The notes below the pieces were generated by a model that had not been told where the DNA came from, made no database searches, and was given only the letters and a program-made list of their open reading frames with translations. 64,000 bases of DNA from Lethocerus indicus (taxonomy: Eukaryota; Arthropoda; Insecta; Hemiptera; Belostomatidae): positions 10,974,001 through 11,038,000 of the forward strand of contig JACDQD010000004.1 of the NCBI GenBank assembly GCA_019843655.1, given 5' to 3'. The position numbers were made by a program, and so were the translations under genes. This document shows, one piece after another, positions 12,126-24,655 of the stretch. Positions within the stretch are counted from its first letter, which is position 1. Every line of letters starts with the position of its first letter.

Positions 12126-13383
12126 TCTCTATAAATAAGGGGAAAACAAATGGAGGGAAGAGAAACCAGAAAGGGGCGGGTGGAAAGCTGTTTTCGTTCT
12201 CGGCCCAGCCTCGGTTCTTTACTTTGCGAGAGATTGTATTGTTTTCCAACAATAAGTATGATATAATGGCGTTGGTTGTCAAGTGCATGTGTCTTTATAA
12301 TAACTAGAGATAAAATCATCTTTAGTGTATGAAGTCTAGCTACAGCGGAGATACTGCCCAACTTTACCGACCTCAAGAATGCCAACCGACGTCCCGAGAT
12401 AAGAATGCTCTCAGACCTCCTTAAATTTATCTTTTCGTAATGAAGGCAATATGTATGAGGAAGTATATATATTATGCATTATATATGCACACACGTGTGT
12501 GTTTTTATACTGGGAGCAAAATTTAATTGGAAATAAAAGTCGTAGATATTTTCGAAAAATTGAAATCGGAAAAGTTCAACCATTTATTTTAATTATGTTT
12601 TATTAAAATGCATTTACTTAATTACGATAATTTCATTCTACTAAGGGAAATGATTGATGATGAGTATTACTCCAGAGAAATGAATGGCGGGGTGTGATGT
12701 TCAGTGTAAGTGCTGTGTAAGTGTTTGTGCAGAAAGCCTACACGACTATTGTATTATACGTATTAAATTTCGGTTAAAAGATTGAACACCCTATGCGGTA
12801 TAAATTTCTCGTTAAAGTATCTATCCTACCGATAATTGGACGAATGACGAATGAATGATTGGCGTGGATGGGGGGTTGCCTGTGTAACCGTAACGGGTCG
12901 CTTTAACGGTGTGGGGGCACACGGGGGGGGGTTTCAAGTGTCGGGTCCTAAACCCTAAAAAATAGGACGGTGAGCGAGAGGAGGGAAGAGGGAGAGAGTG
13001 GAGGGGATCGTTAACTGGACTTTGTCGACAAGTAGGGGCGACCCTCCAAACCTTCCGGCGCTCCGAGGGTTCAAAATTGATTCGTTCCGCACCTCTGAAG
13101 TTTTTTGAAAGCGACCCTCCTACCGCCCCCCTCCTCCAACCACCACGAAACGGCCTTAAGCCTCGCGTAAAATTCCGCTTAATTGTACAATCGCGCTCCC
13201 GAGCGCGGAATAATTCAAAGCGTTTGTGTGGAAATGCGCGCGTCAATTCTTTTCTCCTCTTTTTTCCGTCGTTCGTGGGCACCACAGAGCTAACGAATCG
13301 TAGAAAAGCCGATGATGTGGGAAGGGGGAGGGGGGTGCTTCGACAATTTGCATAGAACCGTTGAAAGAGTGGGCCGATGGGAG

Positions 13384-13386
<3 letters not shown>
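12126..13386. other. Gene-free stretch, AT-rich then GC-rich
   Basis: The first part is AT-rich and holds a 14-bp palindrome at 12488-12501 (CACACACGTGTGTG) containing the CACGTG E-box. From about 12850 it becomes GC- and CpG-rich. The longest open frame of the window (226 codons, minus strand, 12821-13501) lies in this second part, but it spans the GA microsatellite, has no recognised domain and is read as chance. An octamer ATTTGCAT lies at 13346-13353. Confidence 0.5.
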
Positions 13387-13418
<32 letters not shown>

Positions 13419-13430
13419 GAGAGAGAGGGG
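13387..13430. repeat. (GA)n microsatellite
   Basis: A (GA) tract of about 28 bases is followed by an imperfect GA/GGGG continuation. GA tracts are GAGA-factor and CLAMP-type binding sequences in insects; whether this genome has such proteins is unknown. On the minus strand it reads as a serine-leucine repeat, an artefact of the tract. Confidence 0.95.
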
Positions 13431-16119
13431 AGACAATAAGAATTGAACGCTTCGGTGAAAAAGTGCGGGCCGCCGGTTAAAAGGGTACCCCTGAACCACA
13501 CGCCCCACCTCCCAACACGAGGTTCGTACTCTTTGAAAATGGCAATAAAACGACATTACTTAGTTCCGATAATAGAGGCCTGTGGCAGCTCTTTCCTGCA
13601 TATCGCTTTTTAAATTGCTATAGTCGGCAGCGAACACCTATGTCGTACATTCGGCCAGCGGACACATCGAACGAATACTCTCCCAATTGTCATCCCCTAT
13701 TGTCCATTAATAGCAATCATATTACCTAATTCCCTAATTTCCTTCTCGATACCGTTTTAATTTCTTGTATACGTTGAAAATGAAACGTATTTAATGTACA
13801 GTTGCCTGTACTGAGCTTTGCGGCAATTAGAATAACGTTAGGGTACTTTCGAGAGATATGGAAGGAAAAAACTCGAAAATATTTTGTCGTACTCTAATTC
13901 TAATTTATCCTCAGAACTCGGCTTTCTTCGGGGACCTTCATTTATGTTGCCATTAAATTAAAATTGAGACGTCTGGATGAAACTTTCGATGAGTGGCAGT
14001 TCTATTCGGGTCCAGGGTCAATGTACAGGAGAAAACCGAAGGCAGATAATAATTCATCTAACGCTGGAGGGAGTATTCATTCGTTTATAATATCGTGTTA
14101 ATTGGGAAAAGATAAAAGCGATTTAATCGAAGAAATCTTTCATCGGCGAAAAATAGGAAAACGCGGGGTAGCAGTGACCTCGTGGAGAGGGGCGAGCGGT
14201 TGGCACCAATTAGATTGCTAAGCGTTCCCACGGGGCCCTTTAACCGGGAGAGGCCGGGATAATTTTAAACTCGATCGGTGCCGAGAGGAGGAGGTTAAGG
14301 AGATAGAAGAGCCGGGTCAGCGGCGCTGGATTATGTTGATAAACAGCCAATCTAAATGCAGTAAGTTTGGCTGGGGGGCCACGCCCCGAGTCCCCCCTAC
14401 CCCATCGCGGCGTCCTCTCATGCCCCCTACCCGGCCTTAATTATTAACGCAAGGTCTTACTCTTAACTGAGACCTGATAATCGTTTCCTGGGCTCCCCGA
14501 CCCCAGGATAAAAGGATTATCCCAAAGGAGCACTAACAGGCCTTCAACCGAACTCGGTCTTAACGTTTTAAATTATTTTATTAAATACGTTTAATTTCCC
14601 TGCATTCATCAAAGAATCTACATTGCTCGAGTTACGATATATCGAATACCGGTAAGTGAAGGTCTTTTGCAGATATTGTAACATTTAATAAAGCGTTCTT
14701 TCCGATGCTAGACCGTCACAAGGATCATATATTAACAATGGGAAGATAAACTTCTGTATAACACGCACATGATGAAATGAAACAGCTATTCCACTCACTA
14801 TAATTGGATTTAAGAAGGAGTGAATATTTCAAAGTATCGAGGCACCGTATCGTCCACACAATTTGTCAGTCATTGCAATATAATATGTTAAACCGTTCGG
14901 CTAAATAAAGTACGATTTTTTAAGAACTAACCCACCAAGCAACCTCCTGTAACAGAATCTGATAACCTCGTGGTACGTCATAGTCGAGTGCTTAATATGG
15001 TCCGTAACAATATTAGAAAAGGCGGACTTATAAAGGCGCGCAGGCTCTTTTCAAATGGAGGCTCATTAGCGAGTAGGGATGCCGCGGGCCAATTGCTAGA
15101 ACGGCAGTGGAATGATTATTAGCCGCGCAGGGAGATGTCTCACCGGAGCCGAATAACATTGTCAAATAGGCTAGAGGGGAGAAAGGTTCCCCCCTCCAGC
15201 ATCCCCTCAAGCCTCAAGTTCTAAATTCGGCCTAACATAATTAGGCCGACTTCAAAGGGGGAGGATATCGGGTGGAACCCCGAAGGGGTAGGAGGGAGGA
15301 CCTTCGAATTAGTGCGCCGGAGTTGCGTCGATCTTCAGACTCAGTATTAATTTGGCGTTAAACAATTTCTCCACTAGGGGCTGGTGGTATGGTGGCGACC
15401 GACTTGCCCTCCAAGTTTCGAGCAGTTGTTTGATGTAAATTTCCGTTCGTTGGCGGGCGGCTCGAATTATTGAAATTATTGAGAGGCGGACAGAACTCGG
15501 TCGGCATCACCGTGGTGCCTCCACCTTACAAGCCACCCACCCTTTTACTATCCTATTATCAGTTCGACGGTGATCGACTAGGCAAAATAACTGTTAGCTG
15601 TCGTCGCTAACAACTATTACTACAATTAGGGCTGCGGATGAAACGTTGATCCGAATAAATTCTACTCCGACACCTCGAAATCCCGCTGATGAAAGTTAGC
15701 CGCGACCAAGCTTTACATATACGCTTTAATTCCTTTTAGGCTGATTGTATTTTGCAGATTAAAGCAGATAGGGGTAATAAGGGCCGAGTCTTACGAATTG
15801 CAGCCTGGGTAGTTCTGTTTTGAGTAAATGCTCGACTACAAAGGAATTCGTCAGAAGTTGGTTGAGGACTTTGAGCCAGAGAGTCGCGCACTCAATTTAT
15901 AAACGAATTTCTTCGGTCAATTATAGAGCCTCCGGAATGCCGAGCTTAATCTCAGAAACTATCCCGAAGTCCGAACCAAAGGGAGGAAGCAAGAGGTCCG
16001 ATTTCGAGGCTTCTTATCTCTTAATGAGGGCGGCCTTTTCAGGACTTACGTGGGGTCCTATATAGCTGTTGGGGGGTGAGGTAGGAGCGGCGGACCGAGC
16101 TTCATTACCGGCGTTCGCC
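13431..16119. other. Gene-free stretch
   Basis: No gene is supported. A CpG-rich, G/C-run-rich patch at 14160-14440 includes C-rich and G-rich runs around 14370-14400. The longest open frame is about 81 codons (15820-16065) and is unremarkable. A strong inverted repeat lies at 15227-15249, just after a weaker one at 15174-15196 (GAGGGG paired with CCCCTC). Confidence 0.5.
15227..15249. repeat. Hairpin, 9-bp perfect stem
   Basis: TCGGCCTAA (15227-15235) pairs perfectly with TTAGGCCGA (15241-15249) across the 5-base loop CATAA. Because the stem is GC-rich and the loop short, it would fold stably as RNA or extruded DNA. The half-site TAGGCCGA recurs in the window near 15242, 16189, 41793 and 51321, so it may be a paired protein site rather than an RNA structure. 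Confidence 0.7.
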
Positions 16120-16256
16120 ATTGGTTGTAAAGTCGCCAATAAAACAGAGGGCGGCCGGCTCATTGGTCGTTGGCTCCGGCCAATGGTTAGGCCGATGGTG
16201 AATTTCAACAAGCGTCTCTCGCATCTTTACGGCCCCATTCAATTATCCCCACCAAT
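16120..16256. promoter_or_regulatory. Cluster of five CCAAT boxes, candidate promoter or enhancer
   Basis: CCAAT cores lie at 16120-16124 (minus), 16136-16140 (plus), 16162-16166 (minus), 16180-16184 (plus) and 16252-16256 (plus), with CpG-rich sequence around them. The first four alternate in orientation within 65 bases. Multiple spaced CCAAT boxes are the hallmark of NF-Y-driven promoters such as histone and cell-cycle genes. No gene is seen downstream; the 124-codon frame overlapping this region (16069-16443) has no recognisable domain. Promoter activity is inference. Confidence 0.35.
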
Positions 16257-16660
16257 AAAAACACTCCTCTACGACTTTTTGACTCCCCATCCCCTTCCCA
16301 ACTACGATAATTTGATTTTGGTTTGGGTTCTTCAGTTTACCGCCCTTGTTTATAATGACGTTCCTTTAACTCTAACAAGAGTTACAAATTTGTCACTTTC
16401 ATCGCTGGCCATAACTCTTTTTACTCGTTATTATTTTAACTGAAGAGGGTTCACAGATATAAAACACACATTTCACTGATTTCATTGAAATTAAGGGTTC
16501 CACGTTTCTGTATAATTAAATCGGAAGACTTGAAATTTAGTTTATGATTTGTATTTTTCTTTTTTTGGGGAGTGTATCCCAGAGCCTTGTATATGATTGT
16601 CGCCACTAACGATCGCCAACTAGTGAAGCCTTTAATCAGCCAGAAGAAATCGGGAAAAAT

Positions 16661-16672
16661 AAATCCGGATTT
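16661..16672. repeat. 12-bp palindrome AAATCCGGATTT
   Basis: A perfect palindrome centred on CCGG. Its half-site, extended to TAAATCCGG, reappears as both arms of the inverted repeat at 17530-17560, so the same word occurs in paired form twice within 900 bases. CCGGAT is a plausible ETS-type core read on either strand. Confidence 0.6.
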
Positions 16673-17529
16673 TTGTTTTCTTATACATCACCATGACCCG
16701 ATCGGTCGATTGATACTGTTGTAACTTGACAAAGTTTCACGAATTTAGGGCTAAATACTGGAAGAGATGCGATCAGATAATTCGGGAGAGTTATATTTGA
16801 AAACATAGATATTATGTATAACTAAATAAATTTTAATACAGTCATCGATTCGATGGAGTTGTAGAACTTATGGGCTCGGCGTTTATACGCGGTGGAACTG
16901 GAGACTGGTGACTAGTGGGAAAAACGGAACAATTCTGTGGAGGGGTTCCAGTTTTATTCTTGGTCTTCCTTCTTTTTTTTCCTGAAAAACTGGAGCGAGT
17001 CCTTCCTAACGAGGCTGTGTCCCCTCCAGCCCCTTCCAGCCAAGATAAACGGAAGGTGTCCCCTTATTGCCCGGTCAGGCCCCTACCTCACGTCTCTCCC
17101 TCTCTTCTACTCTCATCTTCCCTGTTTTTCATTGTCCTTCCTTTCCACTCTTTCTGTTCTCCTGATCGATTGGAAACTCCCACCCCCGCGGCCCAAGGCC
17201 CGACGTTATCGGGGGAGGCCGAGCGTTTGACATTCTTTATAGAATCTAACGCGCCTACCACGAAACAGATTTGGGTATTATTCACGACATTTTATATTAT
17301 CACCCCGAAGGCGATTAAATTATTGTAAATTTTAATATTGCAGTTTGACAAGGTATTGAAATATAAAGTAAAACGCCGTTTGGACGTTTGCGTTGATCGC
17401 GGAACGTCATGGAGTTAGGAAGAGAGGTAGGGGGAAATGAGATGGGCGGGTCGATGGGCTGTGCGGTCGGACGGTCTAGGAAAATGTGGGATTTGTAGAG
17501 TCGTCAGTATAATTCCAAGGCGCTGTATA

Positions 17530-17560
17530 TAAATCCGGTGTTTTCCTTGCCCCGGATTTA
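17530..17560. repeat. Inverted repeat, 9-bp perfect arms
   Basis: TAAATCCGG (17530-17538) pairs with CCGGATTTA (17552-17560) across 13 pyrimidine-rich bases. The arms share their sequence with the palindrome at 16661-16672. It could be a dimer-binding site or a small hairpin. Confidence 0.65.
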
Positions 17561-19923
17561 GGCTCTGATAAATAATTCAAAACTGTCTCGCACCCTTTGT
17601 CCATGTTTTACATTGGATTTACATTGAGAACATTAGGCGTTCAATTCCGAGAGCTGGCCCGTCGCTCACCTCCGTTCACGAATCGCTCATAACGACCCGA
17701 TCTAATGCGCGTTGTTTGTCCAAATTCAAAACTTTTATTATCAGTACATATAGCGTGTTGCTAATCAATATGTATGAATTTTTAGTTACATGGGTTAAAC
17801 TCAGAGATTAAACACAGAGGTTGTTTCGATACCTGTTTCTTGATCTCTTTTAACAATATGGATAGAAAGAATGTTTATCGCCGTCTTATTACATGAAACG
17901 GCATGACCAATTACGGTGGGGGCGAGAATGTGCGTGACCGGATTAAGACGGTTAGTGTTTTTTTCCCCTTGTCACTTTGTAAGGGACATTTGGTCAGGTG
18001 ATTATTACGTGTTAAAGCGATTGAGCGATGTTGGTCGCGGATTGTGCCGTTTAATTCTCGAAAGGCGATATAACTGTACCCGGTCACGGAAACCTATTTT
18101 CCACTTTTTTTCCCTTCCCCTTCCGCTTCCTTCGCGTGTTGACTCCAATATCTCTGTCCGAACCGAAATCGACGACCCAACAGTCCGATCCCGGGATTGT
18201 TATACCGTAATTTCTGCCATATTTTATCGGCTATTCGTGGAGTTCAGTGGCACTATGTAAGCGTCCCTCAATTTTATTTATCTAAACCGTGAAATTAACT
18301 GATGAAATAGATTTTTGTTGTACTAATCCGTAGTAAGGCCGTCAATCTCGGTGACACATCCTCAGTTTTCTCCGGAAATTAAAAAAAAAAAATTGCCACG
18401 ATTTCCTCGAACCTATTTCTGAACTTGATCCATTAGAATCAATTCAAATTTTCGACGTAATTAAAATCTGTATAAAGTCACTTGCGCGATACTACGTGTG
18501 GCAGATGGACTGAAATTTGAGATATAATTTTCAGCACTACACCTATCGGAGGTAAATCCTAATAATTAATTATTTATTTTTCAACGGGAGTGGGAAGATA
18601 TTCCGGAGACCCTTTATGCAGATCGGCTAAAATAAAGCCGGATTACTCGGTATTAATTTCTGTATATATACTGTATACTGTTTGAGTGGTGAAAGAACTA
18701 GACATTGGTATGGGGAATGGGGAGTGGGGGGCCGGCCCAGGGGACAGGAGACGTGCGATCCGGGGCTAGTTGGAATGCGGCCGTCCGCCTCGGGAGTATA
18801 TCGAATTACCTTCCGGCCGATCCGTCTGGGGCGAGCCCTCGCGAGGATTAAGTAATCCCGGCCTTCCCTGGGCGCTGTTATAAATTGGAAACTAAACCCG
18901 CCTCGGAAGATTGAAGGGGAGAAGGGAGTTTTCTCGGCCCGAGTGGGAGCCGGAGGGGGAGACGGATCTCCCGATCGTGAACAAGTTATAATGCCAGATC
19001 TGTCGCCGGCCAAACTCAATACCGTCCCGGGATAAACCCGCCACACCACTATTTATATTTATATCCTGTACCTTCCAATAATCTCCGCCCTGGAAAAGGA
19101 TTGTCCGACCTCCCTAAATATTAGTACGGAAATTAAAGGAAACCGAATGGCGTTCTATAATTGTTTTTTCTTAATTCGCCATTAAGAGCTCTTATTAAGC
19201 TCTTGTATTGGACGCCACTGACTATAGTGGAAATAGAGAATTCGACATTCTTTTAAAGTGTCGGCTATAAATACCTTTATTTTTTATCGCTAATAATTTA
19301 ATTATGTCATTATAGAATAGGACCGATACGACAACATTATTTTAAGTTGAATTAAAATTCGGTTTAAAATTTAGCTATGATTTCGTTGTTTCTTGGATTA
19401 TCAAATGTACCTTATCAAATGTCGTTTTAATTTCTAGATTCCTAAATTGTTGGCAAATTTTTTTAACAACGGTAATATTCTAAATAGAAACGATGGAGTG
19501 TTTAACTCGTATTGAAAATGTATTCCAAACGTTATTTCCCTCCGGCAACTCACTTGTTGTCGGTTATCCCAAAAGCGTGCTGCTGATATCAGAAATCAGT
19601 TCATACTTATCGGTAGTATCAGTACGATGTATTTTCATTACAAAGGCGAGAGAACACGCCTTCATTTACAATGACTTTTCTAAATACAATAATAGGCGAT
19701 GGAAGCATTTAGGTCCCTTGTCGGACCTTGGCGGATAGGGGTAAAATATTTGTAATAATATTTTTCTTTCATTTTTTTTACACTCCCCTCTTCTATTTAT
19801 CAGAGTTATAATAACTCAAACCAGAAAAGTAGCGTCGGGTATTTTGAGTGGAAGGAGCTTAACGATGACGGGGTCGCCTCAAAGGGGTAAGGCTTCATGA
19901 AAAGGGAACCGAGGGTTGGTTAT

Positions 19924-19938
19924 GGGGGGGTGGGTGGG
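19924..19938 (+). other. Compact G-quadruplex motif with single-base loops
   Basis: Seven G are followed by T, GGG, T and GGG, which allows four GGG tracts with loops of 1, 1 and 1. Single-base-loop quadruplexes are the most stable class in vitro. Flanking bases continue as TGGTGAG. Confidence 0.65.
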
Positions 19939-22925
19939 TGGTGAGTCGCTGCTCACTACTCTAAACTACCCTTTAATGTTGAACCCGGAGAACATGCTCA
20001 GCTTTTGTCGGCAGGAAGCCCAAGGCGGCTCGACCCACGCTCAAAACCTACCTTTCTTACTTTTACAGTCTTTTCGCTCAACTCCAATATGATTAATTGA
20101 ATTCATAAAAACACACGGGGGAGATACATTCACCAGTATTTCGAGTTGTTAACAAGGTAGAACTTTTTCTATTGATATAGGGCACGAGATGATTATCTTC
20201 GTGATACATATAGGATTGATTGTATAAATAATCAGAAAGCTCTTTTTATTATTATAAAGCAATGTGCTGTTTTTATAAAAAAACATGTTTTCCCGAAATA
20301 GATTATCGCGTTAAAGAAGATTCATAAGTTATAAAATCCATTTGATTTAGTCAGTGACTGTCTGGAACTATTCAATACGGAATAGTAAAATTCTCTCATT
20401 CCTCTAGCCAACCGCAAAAATCACAACGCGGTGGTACGATCATCGGTTTCAGTACCTTTTATTTCAGTACACATAAAACTGTCTCTCTCCCTGGTGGAGT
20501 ACAGAGCACAATATTCGGATGGAGAATATTCGGTTTCTCAATAGAATGAAATCCATTCGGGTTTATTGAAGGTCCGAGGTTATTCGAAGCGGGGCTGGTG
20601 TAGGGGATTACCGAGGATCTCGGCGGAGCCCCACCAACAATTTCCTTTTACGGTCTTATAAAGCTGAGCGGGCGTTGGACCCTCGACGCCATCAAAATGG
20701 GTACGATCCCCACGCTGAAAAACCGAGTAATAAATACTGTCTAACCCGACGGAACTGTATCGGGCTCCAAATTTTATCGCTGGTACTTAATCCGACGATT
20801 GCCTACAATAAAGTAAAGGTAGGCTTAAAATATTGTTTTTATTATTGAAAAAAAATAATCCTAACTTGGGGTGTTACGATATTTAATAAATGTGTGTCGT
20901 AATAAGATCAGCCCTGTATATTCGTGAGCGCCATTCTTCTCAATTTTCTTATTTTTACGTAGTCTGTCATCTCTCTAAGACTTCTTAAGGACCTCAAGAA
21001 GTCCATTATTCTTCCTTCCGCCTTCCCTTTTTGTTTTTTATACCCGGCAGCAGGGTGACGTCTCTAAAACGATTTTCCTCTTGATCAATCACAGCATCCA
21101 ACTATTCTCCCGACAATTTATTCTCGGAAACCGCGTTAAATATACTAAAATGGAGTCCGGATTGCCGAAACGAACGGCGCTCACAACCAGGGCACAGTAG
21201 GACAATACCTCGAGAACAAGGAGGGTGGAAAAAGCGTCAAGCCGTAAAGCGATAGCCGCGAGGAGAAATAGAGGGACACAGGGGTGGCCAAATATTGAAA
21301 CAACTCTTGGATAGTGTGTGCTTGGAGGGGTTGGGAGGGGGGTCTTCCGCCGACGGGTTTTAATCTGGAGTAGAGCGGAACACTCAATGCCCCAAGACCC
21401 AAGGTGGGCGCCAATATACTCAGGGGCTCATCTCGTCCCTGACCACAGTAAAGGGATTAGACATCCGGTCTGCTTGTTTCGGAAATATGAAATAAAAGAA
21501 TGGGGGACCCTCCTCCACCCCCTCGTCTACCCCCAGGCCCGACGGTATTGGCAGGAAACCCAATCCGTCTTCTCCAATCTTCTTGACCTAAAAACTGTGA
21601 ATGTGACAGAGCGTAGGGGGGAGTGATGAAGAAGGGATGAGGTACAAATTATGTCTTCCCTCTCTTTCGGACTCTTGGTGGAAATTAAACGTCACGATAG
21701 TAAATATATCTCGCTCGTCTCACCACAACAATAAAAGGTGAAAATGAAGGTATTAAAAAATATCGCAGATTGTATTCACCATTGAGAGAAGGAGGGTGTA
21801 ATCATCTTCTTCTAATGAAGATATATTTGTAATACGTAAATCGTTCGTGGTCAATGCAAGTGCGTTTTGGCACTGATTCTTGTGGTTTCATCCAAAGAAT
21901 AATTTCTCGGAATGTTACTAAATGTAGGGATGTACGATAGGACCAAAGAGAGGACGCAGAAATAAACACGATTGAAGTGTTCCTCCTATGAAGCTTGATA
22001 CGTCGTATAGTATTGTTCTTTGTTATTCTGTGGGACAGGAGTTTCGACTTGATAATGTTATGTAAGTTTTAGGACACACTAAGCATTCATATAAAACACG
22101 ATAGAAATTAGTTAATTAGTATGAATTGCGCATAATCATTAGGTAAGAAATCATAACACACATCACAATCACAAAATGTATTGAATAATTTTACTTATTA
22201 TTGATTATTTGTATTTATTTCTCAGTTTCTGAGATTATTATATCTACACGGGTTCGGAGGGGAAAACGAGGAGGGAGAAGAAGAACTGAAGTGTTTAGAA
22301 TTCATCTCAGTCCTAATTTACCTCGTGCAGTGCAAATTGTATTATTCGGTCAACAATTCTGAGTGCTCCGTAAACTGAACGACGAGGGGATGGTGCCGCG
22401 AAGCTCCAATAAGCTGTGCACAAACAGACTCCATGCTTAAACTGCTTTGTAACACACAAGAAGTCACAAACGTTGATCTTGTACAGGTCCATGGTATGAC
22501 GAATAATAATAAGTTTTCTTTATTAGGTTTTTTTACTATCAGTTATCACTTTGATATAGGTCAAACATATTCTCTATGATACAAATTAAGTAATGCATGC
22601 ATCACGAAAATGGTGGTTACTTCTTGGTGATGGTTCATCTTTGTCATATAAATAGCACTTTTGAGAACAGAAAAGTAAATTATTTGAGCAACTCCATGTT
22701 GCGGGTAATTGAACAAAATTTGCGCACGTTAAGGAAGTAAGTGTCGGCTGGAAGTTGTTAGTTAGTTTGAGAAGCTAATAGATGGTGCCAGCACTGATTC
22801 GGTCCAAAGTGTAAGAGAGGGACGAGGAGGGCGGAGATGCAAACATCCCCTGCAGATATTGGGTTAACCCTTTGGAGCTTACCGAGGCCGAACCCTGGAA
22901 TTGAACATTTCTCGGTGCTGCCGAT

Positions 22926-22953
22926 CCCTCCTCCTCCCACCCCCCGCTCACCC
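22926..22953 (-). other. G-quadruplex motif on the minus strand
   Basis: C tracts on the plus strand at 22926-22928, 22936-22938, 22940-22945 and 22951-22953 are separated by 7, 1 and 5 bases. This gives a canonical four-tract quadruplex on the complementary strand and an i-motif possibility on this one. Confidence 0.5.
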
Positions 22954-23345
22954 TAATTAAAGCCCTATTTATCCTTGCAGAGCCACCCGGGTAATTTTCA
23001 TTTGTCGGCTCATTGATAATTGGAATTCAATAATTAATTCGTCGAAGGCCACTAAGCCTCTCAAGTCCATCACAGGCCCTACTGAAAGGGCCACTTTGGG
23101 AGGCGGGAGGTGAAAATTTGCAGGATTTTCAGGAAGAACTAAATCCGAATGTCTGCTAACAAACCTAGTGCCCCAAAATAAACAAAGGCTGCGATTACAC
23201 ACTCGAGTCGAATATAATTTACTCAGTCAATTCATTTTGATTTGCAGGCTAAGGTATTTTCAAGATTAACACTAAACTGGAATCCAATGTAATTACAACC
23301 ACGTAAATATATCTATGAAATAATACTTCATGTCCGGAATTTATT

Positions 23346-23387
23346 GAAATGCAATTCAATAGAAATGCAGGAATTATGAGAAATGCA
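23346..23387. repeat. Three spaced copies of GAAATGCA
   Basis: The 8-mer GAAATGCA occurs at 23346-23353, 23362-23369 and 23380-23387 in one orientation, with steps of 16 and 18 bases. ATGCAAT in the first and third copies resembles a POU or C/EBP-type half-site. It could be a small homotypic site cluster or a decayed tandem repeat. Confidence 0.55.
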
Positions 23388-24002
23388 ATTTTATGTAGCA
23401 CGATCATGTGATTTTCTGCCCCCATTCTTCCGTTTAGTTAGTTGGAATATCGGACAATTTATAATACTATGCCAAACCATCTCGGAACACCCAATAATTA
23501 ACATCAACTTAATTTAAAATTTGAATGCAACGTGGATTTCGTGCCCAATTCGTAGTAGCACAGATTAATTTTATGCGCTACGACAGGAGTAGGAATTGTT
23601 TCTCTCATAAAAATATCGATATTTTTTAATTATCCGAATTTTCTTTATCTCTTCTGAAGCAATCAAGACTCCTCGCGCCAATCCCAAGTTAATTCCTTCG
23701 GTGGGCTCTTGGCAGCAGCCGGAATTGGGAACTGTAAGAAAAAGTAGCCACCCTTTTTCTTTGTCGATTTTATTTCGTATTTATTTTCCTGCGGTAATCT
23801 CTTTATTTCTGGGCCTTTCATCGTCTTTCCTTTCTAAAAACTGTGGGCCTCTTACTCATCCTACTTTGTATTGTTTTGGCTTAAACCTCTACTCGAGAAG
23901 TAATTGCAATGGAGTTGATTGAGAGAAGTTATTTAATATTCCATATATTACATTAACATTTATGTCTAAATTTAATAAAGAATTATTTAAATCAATATTG
24001 TT

Positions 24003-24031
24003 ACAATTTTCTCTCTCACTCTCTCTTTATG

Positions 24032-24083
<52 letters not shown>
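24003..24083. repeat. Compound (CT)n and (AT)25 microsatellite
   Basis: A short interrupted CT run (about 24010-24027) is followed by an uninterrupted AT tract from 24034 to 24083. This is one of three long AT tracts in the window, with 10299-10352 and 48050-48082. Confidence 0.97.
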
Positions 24084-24086
<3 letters not shown>

Positions 24087-24593
24087 GCGGATGGATCTTC
24101 ATTGTGGAAAACTAACGATTAAAATACAAATTTTGTGCAATCCTAGCTGCATAGTCTTATGTTGAATCTAACTGCTTTCCATTACACATCATAAGAATGC
24201 CGAGGTAACATCCCGGACATATTCCCTAGAACATTGCAAATATAATCCATAAAGTAATAAATAAGAGCAAAAAGCGCAGGTTGAGTGTTCAATCTAATTT
24301 ACGCGTGATGAGGGGCGTTTAGTGATACACTTTAACCTTAATCCTGTCGGAACTCCCTCCTCAGGCATTCTGGAAATATCTGGTGAAAATTTAACTGTTA
24401 TGAAGCATTATTGAATTAAGAATTAGAATTAAAATCGGACAGTTCTATCTTCATTCCGGTTTCTACGTTTCACCGTGCACCTACGTTTCCCTGATATTTA
24501 TTTCCGACGAGAGGGAGTCGAATAAATGGGAGGTCGGCTGTCAGACGTGTATTTCGATTAAAGTTAGCGCGTATAAATAAATTCGTCGGCAAA

Positions 24594-24655
24594 CAGAGAG
24601 AGGAGAGAGAGAGAGAGAGAGAGTGTGGGAGAGAGAAAGAGAGAAAAAGGGGAGC
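24594..24655. repeat. (GA)n microsatellite with purine-rich tail
   Basis: GA dinucleotides, interrupted by GTGTGG, continue into GAGAAAGAGAGAAAAAGG. The downstream 150 bases become CpG-rich. On the minus strand it encodes a serine-leucine run inside a 116-codon frame that I treat as an artefact. Confidence 0.93.

Larger units (their letters stand above)
16257..19923. other. Gene-free stretch
   Basis: No gene is supported. 16915-17330 is C/T-rich on the plus strand and gives two overlapping frames of 97 and 137 codons that I take as composition artefacts. 18720-19050 is CpG-rich, with a 10-bp palindrome CCTCGCGAGG at 18837-18846 that resembles the TCTCGCGAGA promoter motif, and an open frame of 140 codons on the minus strand without recognisable content. 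A 12-bp palindrome TAAGAGCTCTTA lies at 19183-19194. Confidence 0.5.
19939..24002. other. Gene-free stretch
   Basis: No gene is supported; the longest frame (102 codons, 21318-21626) lies in a G/C-run-rich patch. A C-rich quadruplex motif on the minus strand and a POU-like repeat are listed separately. An acceptor-like sequence ending TTGCAG at 22980 precedes GTAATT by ten bases, too short to argue an exon. Confidence 0.5.

Noticed and set aside
12821..13501. 226-codon open frame on the minus strand
   Set aside because: It crosses the (GA)n microsatellite, which gives its serine-leucine run, and otherwise lies in GC-rich DNA where stops are rare. No domain or signal is recognisable.
15684..15710. 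Hammerhead-type CTGATGA word
   Set aside because: No GAAA after a stem II and no flanking stems; other CTGATGA occurrences fail in the same way.
18627..19049. 140-codon frame on the minus strand
   Set aside because: CpG-rich patch with few stop codons; the predicted peptide resembles no family I know.
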